From Lachnospiraceae bacterium MD308 (GTDB lineage Bacteria > Bacillota > Clostridia > Lachnospirales > Lachnospiraceae): a DNA stretch of 64,000 nucleotides. Position numbers and translations under genes: made by a program. The stretch is taken from the NCBI GenBank assembly GCA_000403475.2, contig KE159795.1, positions 1,770,058-1,834,057 of the forward strand, given 5' to 3'. Below are positions 7,278-15,785 of this stretch, in pieces (position 1 is the stretch's first letter; every line of letters begins with the position of its first letter). The notes beneath the pieces are model-generated. The model had not been told where the DNA came from. It did no database searches and saw nothing but the letters and a program-made list of their open reading frames with translations.

Positions 7278-8926
7278 TAGTTCTCACCTCGTTTATAATA
7301 AATCTCTCCGTCAATAATAGTGTAATCAACTTTTGTTTTTACGATATCTACCGGATCAATTGCTAAAATATCATCTGAAAACACTGTAAAATCAGCTAGT
7401 TTTCCTATCTCAATGCTTCCTTTGATATCATCTTCAAAACTGGCATACGCACCGTTTAACGTATAACAACGAATGGCTTCCAACATAGAAATTCTCTGTC
7501 CCGGTCCGCATACTTCACCAGTCCCCCTGTCTATACGGTTAACAGCTCCGTCCAATCCTGCTATTGCATCGCACGCTGCTGTCGGAGCATCACATCCGAT
7601 CGCCGGCCTTAGACCGGCATCTATAAAGCTTCTCAATGCGAATAAATAGTTAATGCGTTCTCCGAAATAACGATGATAATCACTGCCATTTAACGGAATA
7701 AAATGAGTATTGGCAACAGGAATAATTCCCATCGCTTTCATCCTTTGTATCAGATCATCATCCACAATTACGCAATGCTCGATTCTATGTCTGTGTTCTT
7801 CTGGTTTTCGGTAGTAATTTTTCAATGCTTTCTCATATCCCTCTACCATAAATTCAACTGCAAGATCACCTTCTGCGTGCGCCGTAGCCTGACAGTCATG
7901 TTTATTAATATAGTCAATATAGCCTGCAACCTCTTCCCGCTCCCATGATAGAATTCTTGGCAGGTCAGGATTGTGAGAGTAGGGTTCTCTGGTTGCCATG
8001 GTGGGACCGCTGCTTCCGCCGTCTACCATAAATTTACAACTTCCGATTCTAAACTGCTGATTCCCCAGTCCGGTATGAAATCCAAGATTCAAAAAGTGCT
8101 CGTTATCTTCTTTTGAAAAAGGTTTTCCGAAAATACTGTGAAGCATCATAAACTGTCTTGGTTTAAACCATCCATTTGCGGCCGCCTTAAACATCATACT
8201 GTATGCCGGTGCATCACATTCGCCGCAATCATGTACAGAAGTGATTCCGCCTTCTAAACATGCTTTATTCGCGCGTTCAATTGCATCTCTAAGTTCTTCG
8301 TCCGTATATTTTACCTTACTCCACAAATAAAATGCGCTCAAATCTCTTGTCAGTCCAGTAAATTTCCCGTCGATAACCTCTATCTCTCCCTCGCCAAATC
8401 TTTTGATGTCTTCCGGAGTTTTAATATCTCCAGCTGCTAATCCCAGCGTATTATATATGCACACATGCCCGCATGTTCGCATACACTGCACAGGATGCTC
8501 CGGAGCCGCATCATCCAGATCTTCCAATGTAACATGGCGTTTTTCCCTCAGCTTATTATTGTCATATCCCCACAGTTTAATCCAATTGCCTTTCGGAGTC
8601 GCTTTTGCTCTCTCTCGCACTAATGCTTTTATATCTTCAATACTTTTACATTTTGGATATGTGGCATCGATAATCGCTCCATTCATAAAACCGGATAAAA
8701 TGGGATGATAATGACTATCAATGAATCCCGGAGTCATGGCCCGGCCTTTTAAATCTAAAATCTCCGTGTTCTCATCTATCAAGCTTTTGATTTCTTCATT
8801 TGTACCAACAAATACAATTTTATTTTTCTTGATTCCAACAGCCTCGCAGATGTCATCTTGAGCGTTTACTGTAATAATTCGCCCATTAATAAACGCTTTA
8901 TCAATGTAAGAATAATCTAAAATCAT
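7277..8926 (-). CDS. Amidohydrolase, YtcJ/NfdA-like (Amidohydro_3)
   Basis: A 549-residue metal-dependent hydrolase. Metal-binding His residues are seen in FIDSHYHP (about 72 and 74), with further ligands expected in TAHAEGD and RIEHC, and a late Asp in GCDAPTA. An N-terminal beta-rich segment (AFINGRIITVN) and a C-terminal return strand (TVFSDD) complete the composite amidohydrolase fold. YtcJ-type enzymes hydrolyse amide, N-formyl or cyclic amide substrates; none can be named here. Start at 8926 is set by GGAGGAG; an earlier Met at 8956 lacks a site. First gene of the transporter operon under the second palindromic operator, so it likely acts soon after uptake. Confidence 0.85.
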   Translation of the reverse strand: MILDYSYIDKAFINGRIITVNAQDDICEAVGIKKNKIVFVGTNEEIKSLIDENTEILDLKGRAMTPGFIDSHYHPILSGFMNGAIIDATYPKCKSIEDIKALVRERAKATPKGNWIKLWGYDNNKLREKRHVTLEDLDDAAPEHPVQCMRTCGHVCIYNTLGLAAGDIKTPEDIKRFGEGEIEVIDGKFTGLTRDLSAFYLWSKVKYTDEELRDAIERANKACLEGGITSVHDCGECDAPAYSMMFKAAANGWFKPRQFMMLHSIFGKPFSKEDNEHFLNLGFHTGLGNQQFRIGSCKFMVDGGSSGPTMATREPYSHNPDLPRILSWEREEVAGYIDYINKHDCQATAHAEGDLAVEFMVEGYEKALKNYYRKPEEHRHRIEHCVIVDDDLIQRMKAMGIIPVANTHFIPLNGSDYHRYFGERINYLFALRSFIDAGLRPAIGCDAPTAACDAIAGLDGAVNRIDRGTGEVCGPGQRISMLEAIRCYTLNGAYASFEDDIKGSIEIGKLADFTVFSDDILAIDPVDIVKTKVDYTIIDGEIYYKRGEN

Positions 8927-9021
8927 TTTCTCCTCCTGTCTTATATATATTTTCAAAAAATCTGCTGCTTTTTATCCCATATTTTTTCCTCCTTACGTTT
9001 TTCGTCATTTTCCATATATAG

Positions 9022-9069
9022 TTAAACATCTGATGTTTAATGTATATCATATATCGTTGTTTTTGTCAA
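9022..9069 (-). promoter_or_regulatory. Promoter with palindromic operator (amidohydrolase-symporter operon)
   Basis: Minus strand: -35 TTGACA (9069-9064), 17-base spacer, -10 TATACA (9046-9041), directly followed by the palindrome ttaaacatc-t-gatgtttaa (9022-9040). Spacing and core are the same as at 4373-4426, so both operons should answer to the same GntR protein. Confidence 0.8.
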
Positions 9070-9882
9070 TATTATACTATTAAAAAATACTTTTTGCATT
9101 TTTATTGTTAATGATACCCCAAAACACCATAGAACTGTTTTATACAAACTGTCATTAGAATAATCAGCTTACTGTTACATAATTATCTGATGCACAGAAA
9201 AGGAAATCCCGTCCTCTGGACTCGTCCTATAAATGGGAAGAATCAATTATGCGGATAGAAAAAGACCATTGATCATACACTGTGCCAGTTCTTGAAATAT
9301 ACCGGTAAATATTAGGGGATATACTGGAAGAGATACATTATTATGTACACCATGACAGACTGGAATTAAGTCATATCCGAACAGAAACGAAAAAACAGGA
9401 TGGATATGAATGCGTACACCGCAGTAGATTCTTGTTATCACACAACATGGGGGAGCGCAGCTTTTCTAATTTCCTACGTCAGAACGAGGACAAGTGCAGG
9501 CAAATTTATACGAATAATATCGCACTTGGAAATGGAATGACTACAAGGGGGTTTAAGGTATCCATGTAAAAGTGCGTACAGAGGAAACGTATTAAGACAC
9601 AATATACGTTTAGAATGCTTGCAGAACATCGGCTGTGAAGGTATAATGGAAAGAGCAGAACCACTTTGCAGTTTACCAGCTTCTTCCGGAAAAGGAGAAA
9701 CGAATGGATAGAACTACAAGGCGAACGGCCGGACGTATGCTCTCCAGACCAGCTCAAGGAGCAGGACTTGTACGTTATTGTCCTCAAAGACATTAGGAAA
9801 TGGCAGTAATGGCGCTTGCGGACGAGCAGACAGTCCTTGGCAGAGTTATGGAACATCAGCAGAGATGGTCTGAACCAGGGTA
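9070..9882. other. Non-coding, probably decayed DNA
   Basis: About 0.8 kb with no reading frame that has a start, a site and a recognisable product. Several short plus-strand stretches look like broken coding sequence: open segments in shifting frames, such as one ending RMLSRPAQGAGL and one with LAELWNISRDGLN, interrupted by stops. I cannot assign them to a family. The region follows the amidohydrolase operon promoter and precedes the methyltransferase remnant. Confidence 0.45.
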
Positions 9883-10017
9883 TTGAATAACGATTTTGAA
9901 CTCAAAGCGGTGGAGGAAGCTAAACCGTCCGAAGACATGATGAATATTCCGGGAATGAAAGACGAATTACGCCGTCCAATGATGTTATTAGTAAAAGCCA
10001 GCAAAAAATACTCCTGA
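9883..10017 (+). pseudogene. C-terminal remnant of a class I SAM-dependent methyltransferase
   Basis: A 44-codon open tail without a proper start, reading FELKAVEEAKPSEDMM and then IPGMKDELRRPMMLLVKAS before a stop. This closely resembles the conserved end of small UbiE-type SAM methyltransferases of Firmicutes (GMxDExRRPMMLLVKA). An in-frame stop sits at 9871-9873 and no upstream SAM-binding motif is visible, so the gene is dead. Identification is by memory of the C-terminal motif. Confidence 0.45.
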
Positions 10018-10021
10018 ACAA

Positions 10022-10067
10022 TAAAAAGAAAAAGCATGTGCAGCAAAGCACACGCTTTTTCTTTTTA
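10022..10067. terminator. Bidirectional terminator at the end of the V-ATPase operon
   Basis: 20-base arms (10022-10041 and 10048-10067) with one mismatch and a 6-base loop. They are A-rich on one side and T-rich on the other, so the hairpin works in both directions. It lies 32 bases past the stop of subunit D. Confidence 0.8.
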
Positions 10068-10098
10068 TGATTATTAATTCATCAATCAAGCTTTCTCT

Positions 10099-10716
10099 TT
10101 ATTTTCCCTGCATCTTCTTAATCACCTTCAGCCTGGTAAACTCTTCGCGCTCTTTTTCTTCCAACGCATTATTAATCGTGTAGACCAGATTGGTATACAT
10201 AGGGATTGTAATATTTTTCAAGGCATTTGCCCGTTTCTGCGTCTTCTTGATATTGGCGGCAAGGCGGTAAGCAGAATTTTCCACTGTAGACAGCTTTACC
10301 GTAAGCTCCTTTACCTCCCGGAACGCCTCTCTTGCTATATCAATAGATTCCCCTGTGCTCCCGAAGGAATAGGTCAGCTTATTCTGCTTGGAATCATACT
10401 TAACATGAGGTATCTCGGTTCCCATGATACTCCGCGTCTGGATGACGATGGATTCCTCGATCGGCACCGTAAACGCCAGCTCCTGAACCTTGCTGATCCC
10501 CATATCTATATTGGCACGCTGCAGACATGTGTACGCACGAGTAAATGTTGTATCAATCTGTTCCTGTATGTCTTTCGCTTCGCTGATCAGACTCATCAGC
10601 TCTTTCAAAAGGATGTTCCTCTTCTTATCCATCAGTTCATATCCCTGACGGGCAAGCACCAGCGAGTTTTTTGCAAGCATCAGATTGCCTTTTGTTGGGA
10701 ACTCCCGCGGGTCCAT
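10099..10716 (-). CDS. ntpD: V-type ATPase subunit D (central stalk)
   Basis: 205 residues, close to the family length. The helical coiled-coil pattern (DPREFPTKGNLMLAKNSL at the start, LVARQGYELMDKKRNIL next, and two long C-terminal helices) is typical of the rotor shaft that sits in the A3B3 hexamer. The opening PTKGNLMLAK signature is diagnostic. It follows subunit B as usual, but instead of the normal short gap there are nearly 500 bases of tandem repeats, so its expression may differ from the rest of the operon. Start supported by GGAAGGTG before the ATG. Confidence 0.93.
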   Translation of the reverse strand: MDPREFPTKGNLMLAKNSLVLARQGYELMDKKRNILLKELMSLISEAKDIQEQIDTTFTRAYTCLQRANIDMGISKVQELAFTVPIEESIVIQTRSIMGTEIPHVKYDSKQNKLTYSFGSTGESIDIAREAFREVKELTVKLSTVENSAYRLAANIKKTQKRANALKNITIPMYTNLVYTINNALEEKEREEFTRLKVIKKMQGK

Positions 10717-10748
10717 ACGACACCTTCCTTTCTTTTATTGCACCCTTT

Positions 10749-11189
10749 GAACCTTCGAGCCTCCGGCTCTTCCGCCGTGACCTCCCGGCTTCGCCGCTCA
10801 GTCTCGTCGAAGCTGGTCATATCGGCTCTCTTCCGTTTCGAACCTTCGAGCCTTCGGCTCTCTCGACGTGACCTCCCGGCTTCGCCGCTCAGTCTCGTCG
10901 AAGCTGGTCATATCGGCTCTCTTCCGTTTCGAACCTTCGAGCCTTCGGCTCTCTCGACGTGACCTCCCGGCTTCGCCGCTCAGTCTCGTCGAAGCTGGTC
11001 ATATCGGCTCTCTTCCGTTTCGAACCTTCGAGCCTTCGGCTCTTCCGCCGTGACCTCGCGGCTCCGCCGCTCAGTCTCGTCGAAGCTGGTCATATCGGCT
11101 CTCTTCCGTTTCGAACCTTCGAGCCTTCGGCTCTTCCGCCGTGACCTCGCGGCTCCGCCGCTCAGTCTCGTCGAAGCTGGTCATATCGG
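10749..11189 (-). repeat. Five tandem 91-bp repeats in the V-ATPase operon (last copy 77 bp)
   Basis: Units begin at 10749, 10840, 10931, 11022 and 11113; the fifth stops at 11189. Three variants are visible: unit 1, units 2-3 and units 4-5. In the mRNA sense each unit holds small hairpins: gagcc-GAA-ggctc, cggc-GAA-gccg, and an outer tgacc/ggtca pairing. Differences between units keep the stems: loops change GAA to GGA, and in units 4-5 a base change adds a G-C pair (gcggc-GGA-gccgc). 91 is not a multiple of 3 and the plus-strand frames are mere translations of the repeat, so it is not coding. Probably transcribed between subunits B and D. Confidence 0.9.
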
Positions 11190-11221
11190 TGTTCGAATAA
11201 ACGCAGGCGTTTATTCGAACA
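11190..11221 (-). repeat. Perfect 15-bp stem-loop over the subunit B stop codon
   Basis: tgttcgaataaacgc (11190-11204) pairs with 11207-11221 across two bases. It covers the last codons and stop of subunit B and abuts the repeat array. No T run follows on the minus strand, so it is more likely an mRNA 3'-end stabiliser or processing site than a terminator. Confidence 0.75.
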
Positions 11222-12614
11222 TCGCTGCGCCCAGCGGTTCTTCACTTGGATAGTATATATCGAGCAGTTTTGTGTCGATTCTGTCGAGTTCTTCTCTGGG
11301 AAGGAGGTGTAGAAGTTCCCAGCCGAGATTCAACGTCTGCTCTATGGTCCTGTTTTCCGTCGGGCCCTGGCCGATATAGCGTTTCTCGAATTCTAAACCG
11401 AACTGCAGGTATTTTTTATCTAACGGCGCCAATTCATCTTCGCCGATAACGGATGCAAGATTTCTTGCTTCTCCTACTTTTGCATAAGCGGAGAAAAGCT
11501 GGTTTGCGAGGCTCTGATGATCCTCTCTTGTGTATCCCGCTCCGATTCCGTCCTTCATCAGACGTGAAAGTGACGGCAGGATACTGATGGGCGGATAGAC
11601 AGACTGCCCATGAAGGTTTCTGTCCAGTACGATCTGCCCTTCTGTGATATACCCGGTCAAATCTGGGATGGGGTGGGTGATGTCGTCATTGGGCATCGTA
11701 AGGATTGGGAGCTGCGTCACGGAGCCGAGAGAGTCTTCCACGATTCCCGCACGCTCATAAATCGTCGCAAGCTCACTGTACAGATATCCCGGATAACCTT
11801 TTCTTGAAGGAATCTCTCCTCGTGAGGACGACACTTCACGCATGGCCTCTGCAAAAGAGGTCATATCTGTCAGTATAACGAGAATATGCATGTTACATTC
11901 GAATGCAAGATATTCTGCAACCGTCAGGGCAACTTTCGGCGTGATCAGACGTTCTACCACCGGATCATTCGCCAGATTAAGGAACATACATACATGGTCG
12001 GAAACCCCGCTCTCCTCAAAGGTCTTACGGAAGAACTCCGCAACATCGTGCTTAACGCCCATAGCTCCGAACACGATAGCGAATTCCTCCTGTGAATCAT
12101 CGCCCAGAGACGCCTGCTTTACAATCTGTGCCGCAAGCTGATCGTGAGGCAGACCATTTCCGGAAAAGATCGGGAGCTTCTGGCCGCGAATCAGCGTCGT
12201 CAGGCCATCGATTGCTGAGATTCCGGTACGGATATAGTTTCTTGGGTACTCCCTCTTCACTGGATTGAGGGGAAGGCCGTTTACATTGCGGCGCTCCTCC
12301 GCCATCACAGAGCCAAGCCCGTCGATGGGAACTCCCACTCCGTTAAATGTACGCCCCAGCATATCCGCCGATACCGGTACTTCCATCGGATGCCCTGTAA
12401 GCTTTGTATGCGTATTCTGGAGAGACATATTGTCCGTCCCCTCGAATACCTGAATGACCGCCCGCTCATTGTCCAGCTCCACGATACGGCCCATTTTCTT
12501 AATATTTCCATCAACAACAAACTCAACAATCTCATCGAAAAATGCTTCCTGCACACCCTCGAGCACCACAAGAGGCCCGTTAATATTGCTGAGTCCAAGA
12601 TATTCTATTCCCAT
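11211..12614 (-). CDS. ntpB: V-type ATPase subunit B (regulatory hexamer subunit)
   Basis: 467 residues, the usual size. Non-catalytic nucleotide-binding subunit that alternates with A in the V1 head. Seen: N-terminal beta-barrel start EYLGLSNINGPLVVLEGV, the degenerate P-loop region FSGNGLPHDQLAAQI (no GKT, as expected for B), and the SVYPPISILPSLSRLM segment typical of B subunits. Starts 15 bases after subunit A. The stop codon lies in a perfect stem-loop followed by the 91-bp repeats. Confidence 0.95.
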   Translation of the reverse strand: MGIEYLGLSNINGPLVVLEGVQEAFFDEIVEFVVDGNIKKMGRIVELDNERAVIQVFEGTDNMSLQNTHTKLTGHPMEVPVSADMLGRTFNGVGVPIDGLGSVMAEERRNVNGLPLNPVKREYPRNYIRTGISAIDGLTTLIRGQKLPIFSGNGLPHDQLAAQIVKQASLGDDSQEEFAIVFGAMGVKHDVAEFFRKTFEESGVSDHVCMFLNLANDPVVERLITPKVALTVAEYLAFECNMHILVILTDMTSFAEAMREVSSSRGEIPSRKGYPGYLYSELATIYERAGIVEDSLGSVTQLPILTMPNDDITHPIPDLTGYITEGQIVLDRNLHGQSVYPPISILPSLSRLMKDGIGAGYTREDHQSLANQLFSAYAKVGEARNLASVIGEDELAPLDKKYLQFGLEFEKRYIGQGPTENRTIEQTLNLGWELLHLLPREELDRIDTKLLDIYYPSEEPLGAAMFE

Positions 12615-12629
12615 ATTAACACTCCTCTC

Positions 12630-14402
12630 CTACGCATTCTTGTCGATAATCTTATTGTAATATGAATCAATATGCAGCTTATACATATCTAACATCTGCA
12701 AGTTGTCATTTGGCACATCATACTTTATGGCAATCACCTTCTCGAAGATTCCCTCGGATTTCAGCACAGACATAGGCATTCCCATAGCAATCAGCTTCCG
12801 GCAGGTCTTGAACAGATAGAGGATAACGTCCATCATCTTGAACTGCTTTTCCATAGATACACATGTATCATCTTTGTGGAAGGCATTCTGCTGCAGGAAC
12901 CCAAGCCGGATTACTTTCGCAATCTCAAGCGTCAGCTTTTGGTCGTCCGGAAGCACGTCCGCACCGATTAGCTTAACGATTTCCATCAGGCTGCTCTCCT
13001 GGCTTAAGATGGACATGATCCGATTCCGGTAATCTAAGAACTTCGGTGATACATTGTCTGAGTACCATCCGCTCAAATCGTTCAAATACTCGCTGTAGCT
13101 GGTAAGCCAGTGAATCGCCGGGAAATGCCTCGAATATGCCAGAGACTTGTCAAGTCCCCAAAAGCACCGGACAAACCTCTTTGTATTCTGTGTGACCGGC
13201 TCGGAGAAATCACCGCCCTGGGGGGATACCGCCCCGATAATGGAGACAGAACCCGTCTCGCCGTTTAATGTCTGCATCATTCCTGCACGCTCGTAGAACG
13301 CCGAAAGCCTCGATGCCAGATATGCAGGGAATCCTTCCTCTGCCGGCATCTCCTCCAGACGTCCGGAAAGCTCACGCAGCGCCTCCGCCCACCGGGAAGT
13401 AGAATCTGCCATAATCGCCACATCATAGCCCATGTCCCGGTAATACTCTGCCAGAGTAAGCCCGGTGTAGATTGACGCCTCACGGGCAGCCACCGGCATA
13501 TTGGATGTGTTGGCAATCAGCGTCGTCCGGTCCATCAGCGGGTTCCCGGACTTCGGGTCAACCAGCTCACCGAACTCCTCAAGAACCTGCGTCATCTCAT
13601 TTCCGCGCTCTCCGCATCCGATATAGATGATGATATCCGCATCCGACCATTTGGCAATCTGATGCTGGGTCATAGTCTTTCCTGTCCCGAATCCTCCCGG
13701 AATCGCTGCCGTTCCGCCTTTGGCGATTGGAAACATCGTATCCAGAATACGCTGCCCGGTTACCAGCGGAACACTGGCCGGATATCTTTTATGCACCGGC
13801 CTTGGCACCCGAATCGGCCAGTGCTGGGTCATAGTAATCTCTTTTCTTGTTCCGTCCGGAAGCTCCAGCACGAGCAGCGTGTCATTAATCGTATACTGCC
13901 CGTCAGGCTTTACTTCCACAACCATTCCCTCCACCTGAGGTGGAATCATACATTTGTGGACAATCGCACGTGTCTCAGGCACCTCGGCGAATATCGTCCC
14001 GCCGTGTAAGAATTCTCCCTCAGCCACCGTCATATGTGTATCCCAGAGCTTAGATGTATCCAGGGAGTCCACGCTGACACCTCTGGTGATAAATGCGCCG
14101 CCGCTCTCACCAATCTTTTCCAAAGGGCGCTCAATTCCGTCGAAAATATTGTTGAGTATCCCGGGAGCCAGCGTAACAGATACCGCGTCCCCCGTCGCCT
14201 CAACCTCCTCTCCCGGTTTAAGCCCCGAAGTCTCCTCATAGACCTGAATCGTCGTCACATCTTTGTCAAGAGAGATAACCTCCCCGACCAGTTTTTCCTT
14301 TCCTACATGAACCATCTCTGACATCTTAAATCCGGTCTTCCCTTTCAGATAGATAACGGGACCGTTAATGCCGTAAATTGCTTCAATTTTCCTGCTATCC
14401 AA
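12630..14402 (-). CDS. ntpA: V-type ATPase subunit A (catalytic)
   Basis: 590 residues from a TTG start at 14402, preferred because AGGAGG lies 8 bases upstream and the length matches the family (about 588-592). A GTG/ATG extension would run into subunit E without a site. Overlaps the subunit E stop by 8 bases. Catalytic Walker A PGGFGTGKT (about 235-243), GER loop in GCGERGNEM with the catalytic Glu near 265, Walker B-like VAIMADSTSRWAEALRE, and the A-specific bulge domain between about 110 and 190. Hydrolyses or makes ATP in the V1 head. Confidence 0.95.
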   Translation of the reverse strand: MDSRKIEAIYGINGPVIYLKGKTGFKMSEMVHVGKEKLVGEVISLDKDVTTIQVYEETSGLKPGEEVEATGDAVSVTLAPGILNNIFDGIERPLEKIGESGGAFITRGVSVDSLDTSKLWDTHMTVAEGEFLHGGTIFAEVPETRAIVHKCMIPPQVEGMVVEVKPDGQYTINDTLLVLELPDGTRKEITMTQHWPIRVPRPVHKRYPASVPLVTGQRILDTMFPIAKGGTAAIPGGFGTGKTMTQHQIAKWSDADIIIYIGCGERGNEMTQVLEEFGELVDPKSGNPLMDRTTLIANTSNMPVAAREASIYTGLTLAEYYRDMGYDVAIMADSTSRWAEALRELSGRLEEMPAEEGFPAYLASRLSAFYERAGMMQTLNGETGSVSIIGAVSPQGGDFSEPVTQNTKRFVRCFWGLDKSLAYSRHFPAIHWLTSYSEYLNDLSGWYSDNVSPKFLDYRNRIMSILSQESSLMEIVKLIGADVLPDDQKLTLEIAKVIRLGFLQQNAFHKDDTCVSMEKQFKMMDVILYLFKTCRKLIAMGMPMSVLKSEGIFEKVIAIKYDVPNDNLQMLDMYKLHIDSYYNKIIDKNA

Positions 14403-14982
14403 TTCCCGTACCTCCTCCGAATACAAACTTCTGGTATTCCCGCTCAATAGCGCCCTTAAAGGCGTGATCGATCAAGATATTCCGTTCATGGACTACTGTG
14501 CGGATTCCGCCGATAAAGTCTTCCTTGCTCACCGTAACCGTAACCCCTGTATGTTCTTCTAAATATTCCTTCTTGTCTTCATCCGTCGGGTTAATGTATA
14601 TGGTCATGGCAGCGCCATTTGCAAACTTTGCGGCATTTTCAATATATTTTATGAGAAGGCGCTTATATTCCTCTGTCTTCATATAATCCTGCAGAATCTC
14701 TTCCACTTCGCGGAATAATTGTTTTTTCAGCCTCTTTTGCGTCTTCCCGTATTCCTGCTTCATGTCAAGCTGCGCTTTGGAGGCTGACATATTAAGCTGG
14801 TGTCTGATGTTCGTCTGCTCTGCTTTGATTCTGTTCTCCGCTTGTCTTCTGGCCTCTGTTTCATGCTGCTCATAGATGGTCATCAGAGCTTTTTTGTGCT
14901 GCCAGATAATCGTATTGCCCTGCGCCCTGGCTTCTGTCATGGCAGACGACTGCAGACGCGCAATTTTGTCTTCTATATTCAT
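14395..14982 (-). CDS. ntpE: V-type ATPase subunit E (peripheral stalk)
   Basis: 195 residues from the ATG at 14982 (AAGG 8 bases upstream; a GTG at 14991 is an alternative). The long charged N-terminal coiled coil (about 5-100, rich in Gln, Lys, Glu and Arg) followed by a compact alpha/beta C-terminal domain fits subunit E, which pairs with the small G/H subunit as stator stalk. Sits between F and A as in other clostridial operons. Confidence 0.9.
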   Translation of the reverse strand: MNIEDKIARLQSSAMTEARAQGNTIIWQHKKALMTIYEQHETEARRQAENRIKAEQTNIRHQLNMSASKAQLDMKQEYGKTQKRLKKQLFREVEEILQDYMKTEEYKRLLIKYIENAAKFANGAAMTIYINPTDEDKKEYLEEHTGVTVTVSKEDFIGGIRTVVHERNILIDHAFKGAIEREYQKFVFGGGTGIG

Positions 14983-14998
14983 GCGTGTCACCTTCTTT

Positions 14999-15307
14999 TT
15001 ACAGTTTTAATCCGATAGCTTCATTTACATAAGACGTGATAAAATCTTTTTTACGGCCGGTACCGTGTCTGTCCGGGATTTCAATCAGGAGCGGGAACGT
15101 ACGCTCAAGCTTGATCTCATTTAAAAGATCCGGGAACTCCCTTCCGAACTTCTCTGTCAGAAGGATGATTCCCACATTTTTATCATCCATGGCCGTCTCT
15201 AACTCTTTCCGAAGCTCCTCCCGCTCATGGACCACCACGCCGTCAACTCCCGCAAGGCGCATACCGGTAAGTGTATCGACATTATCACTAATCAGATACA
15301 TCTTCAT
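14999..15307 (-). CDS. ntpF: V-type ATPase subunit F (central stalk)
   Basis: 102 residues, the size of bacterial/archaeal subunit F. CheY-like alternating strands and helices (MYLISDNVDTLTGMRLAGV, VGIILLTEKFG, PLLIEIPDRHG) match the family. Binds subunit D in the rotor. One base separates it from the stop of subunit K. Symbol usage differs between species (NtpG in the E. hirae naming). Confidence 0.88.
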   Translation of the reverse strand: MKMYLISDNVDTLTGMRLAGVDGVVVHEREELRKELETAMDDKNVGIILLTEKFGREFPDLLNEIKLERTFPLLIEIPDRHGTGRKKDFITSYVNEAIGLKL

Positions 15308-15308
15308 C

Positions 15309-15740
15309 CTACAACCTACCTATAATCATGAAAGAAATAATCAATCCGTAAAGACACACACCTTCCGCAAGACCTACAAAGATCAGAGATTTACCAAGAG
15401 CACTTGGATCTTCGCTGATAGCGCCAAGAGCTGCACTTGCCGCACTTGCTACGGCGATACCGCCGCCCACACAGGAAAGCCCGGTAGAAAGAGCTGCCGC
15501 CAGATAACCGAAACCAGTCGCGCTTCCCGCTGCGCCTGCCGCCTCTGCCGCCTGTACCGGTGCTCCTGCAAATAACATGATTCCCGCCACAAGAAATGCT
15601 CCAAAGAAGAAGAATACATTCGTTGCCAGTGTTTTTTTATAACGTTTTTTGTTCTTTTCTCCGATCAGGAAATAGCCGAACGGAATGATAATGCTAAGTA
15701 TTAAAGCTGCGATTAATAATAATTTTACTGTCAGTGTCAT
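15309..15740 (-). CDS. ntpK: V-type ATPase membrane rotor subunit K (c ring)
   Basis: 143 residues with four hydrophobic helices (about 4-26, 42-60, 74-100, 118-140). The last two form the standard c-type hairpin: Gly/Ala-rich GGGIAVASAASAALGAI and a helix with the ion-carrying Glu in GLAEGVCLYGL (Glu126). The first hairpin is unlike a c hairpin: it has a basic loop EKNKKRYKK and no acidic residue, so only one ion site per protomer is expected. No Gln is seen next to the Glu in the membrane, which weakly favours protons over sodium; that is inference. Confidence 0.9.
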   Translation of the reverse strand: MTLTVKLLLIAALILSIIIPFGYFLIGEKNKKRYKKTLATNVFFFFGAFLVAGIMLFAGAPVQAAEAAGAAGSATGFGYLAAALSTGLSCVGGGIAVASAASAALGAISEDPSALGKSLIFVGLAEGVCLYGLIISFMIIGRL

Positions 15741-15785
15741 GATTTTAATCCTCCTTATATTTAACTCTTACGTCCTTTTTATATT

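Noticed and set aside
9247-10046. Minus-strand frames of 60-120 codons in the decayed region
   Set aside because: No ribosome sites or familiar motifs, and the better protein similarity is on the plus strand.
10405-11253. Several overlapping plus-strand frames with near-identical peptides (MTSRLRRSVSSKLVIS-like)
   Set aside because: They are translations of the 91-bp non-coding repeat; the period is not a multiple of 3, no frame has a ribosome site, and they lie opposite V-ATPase genes.
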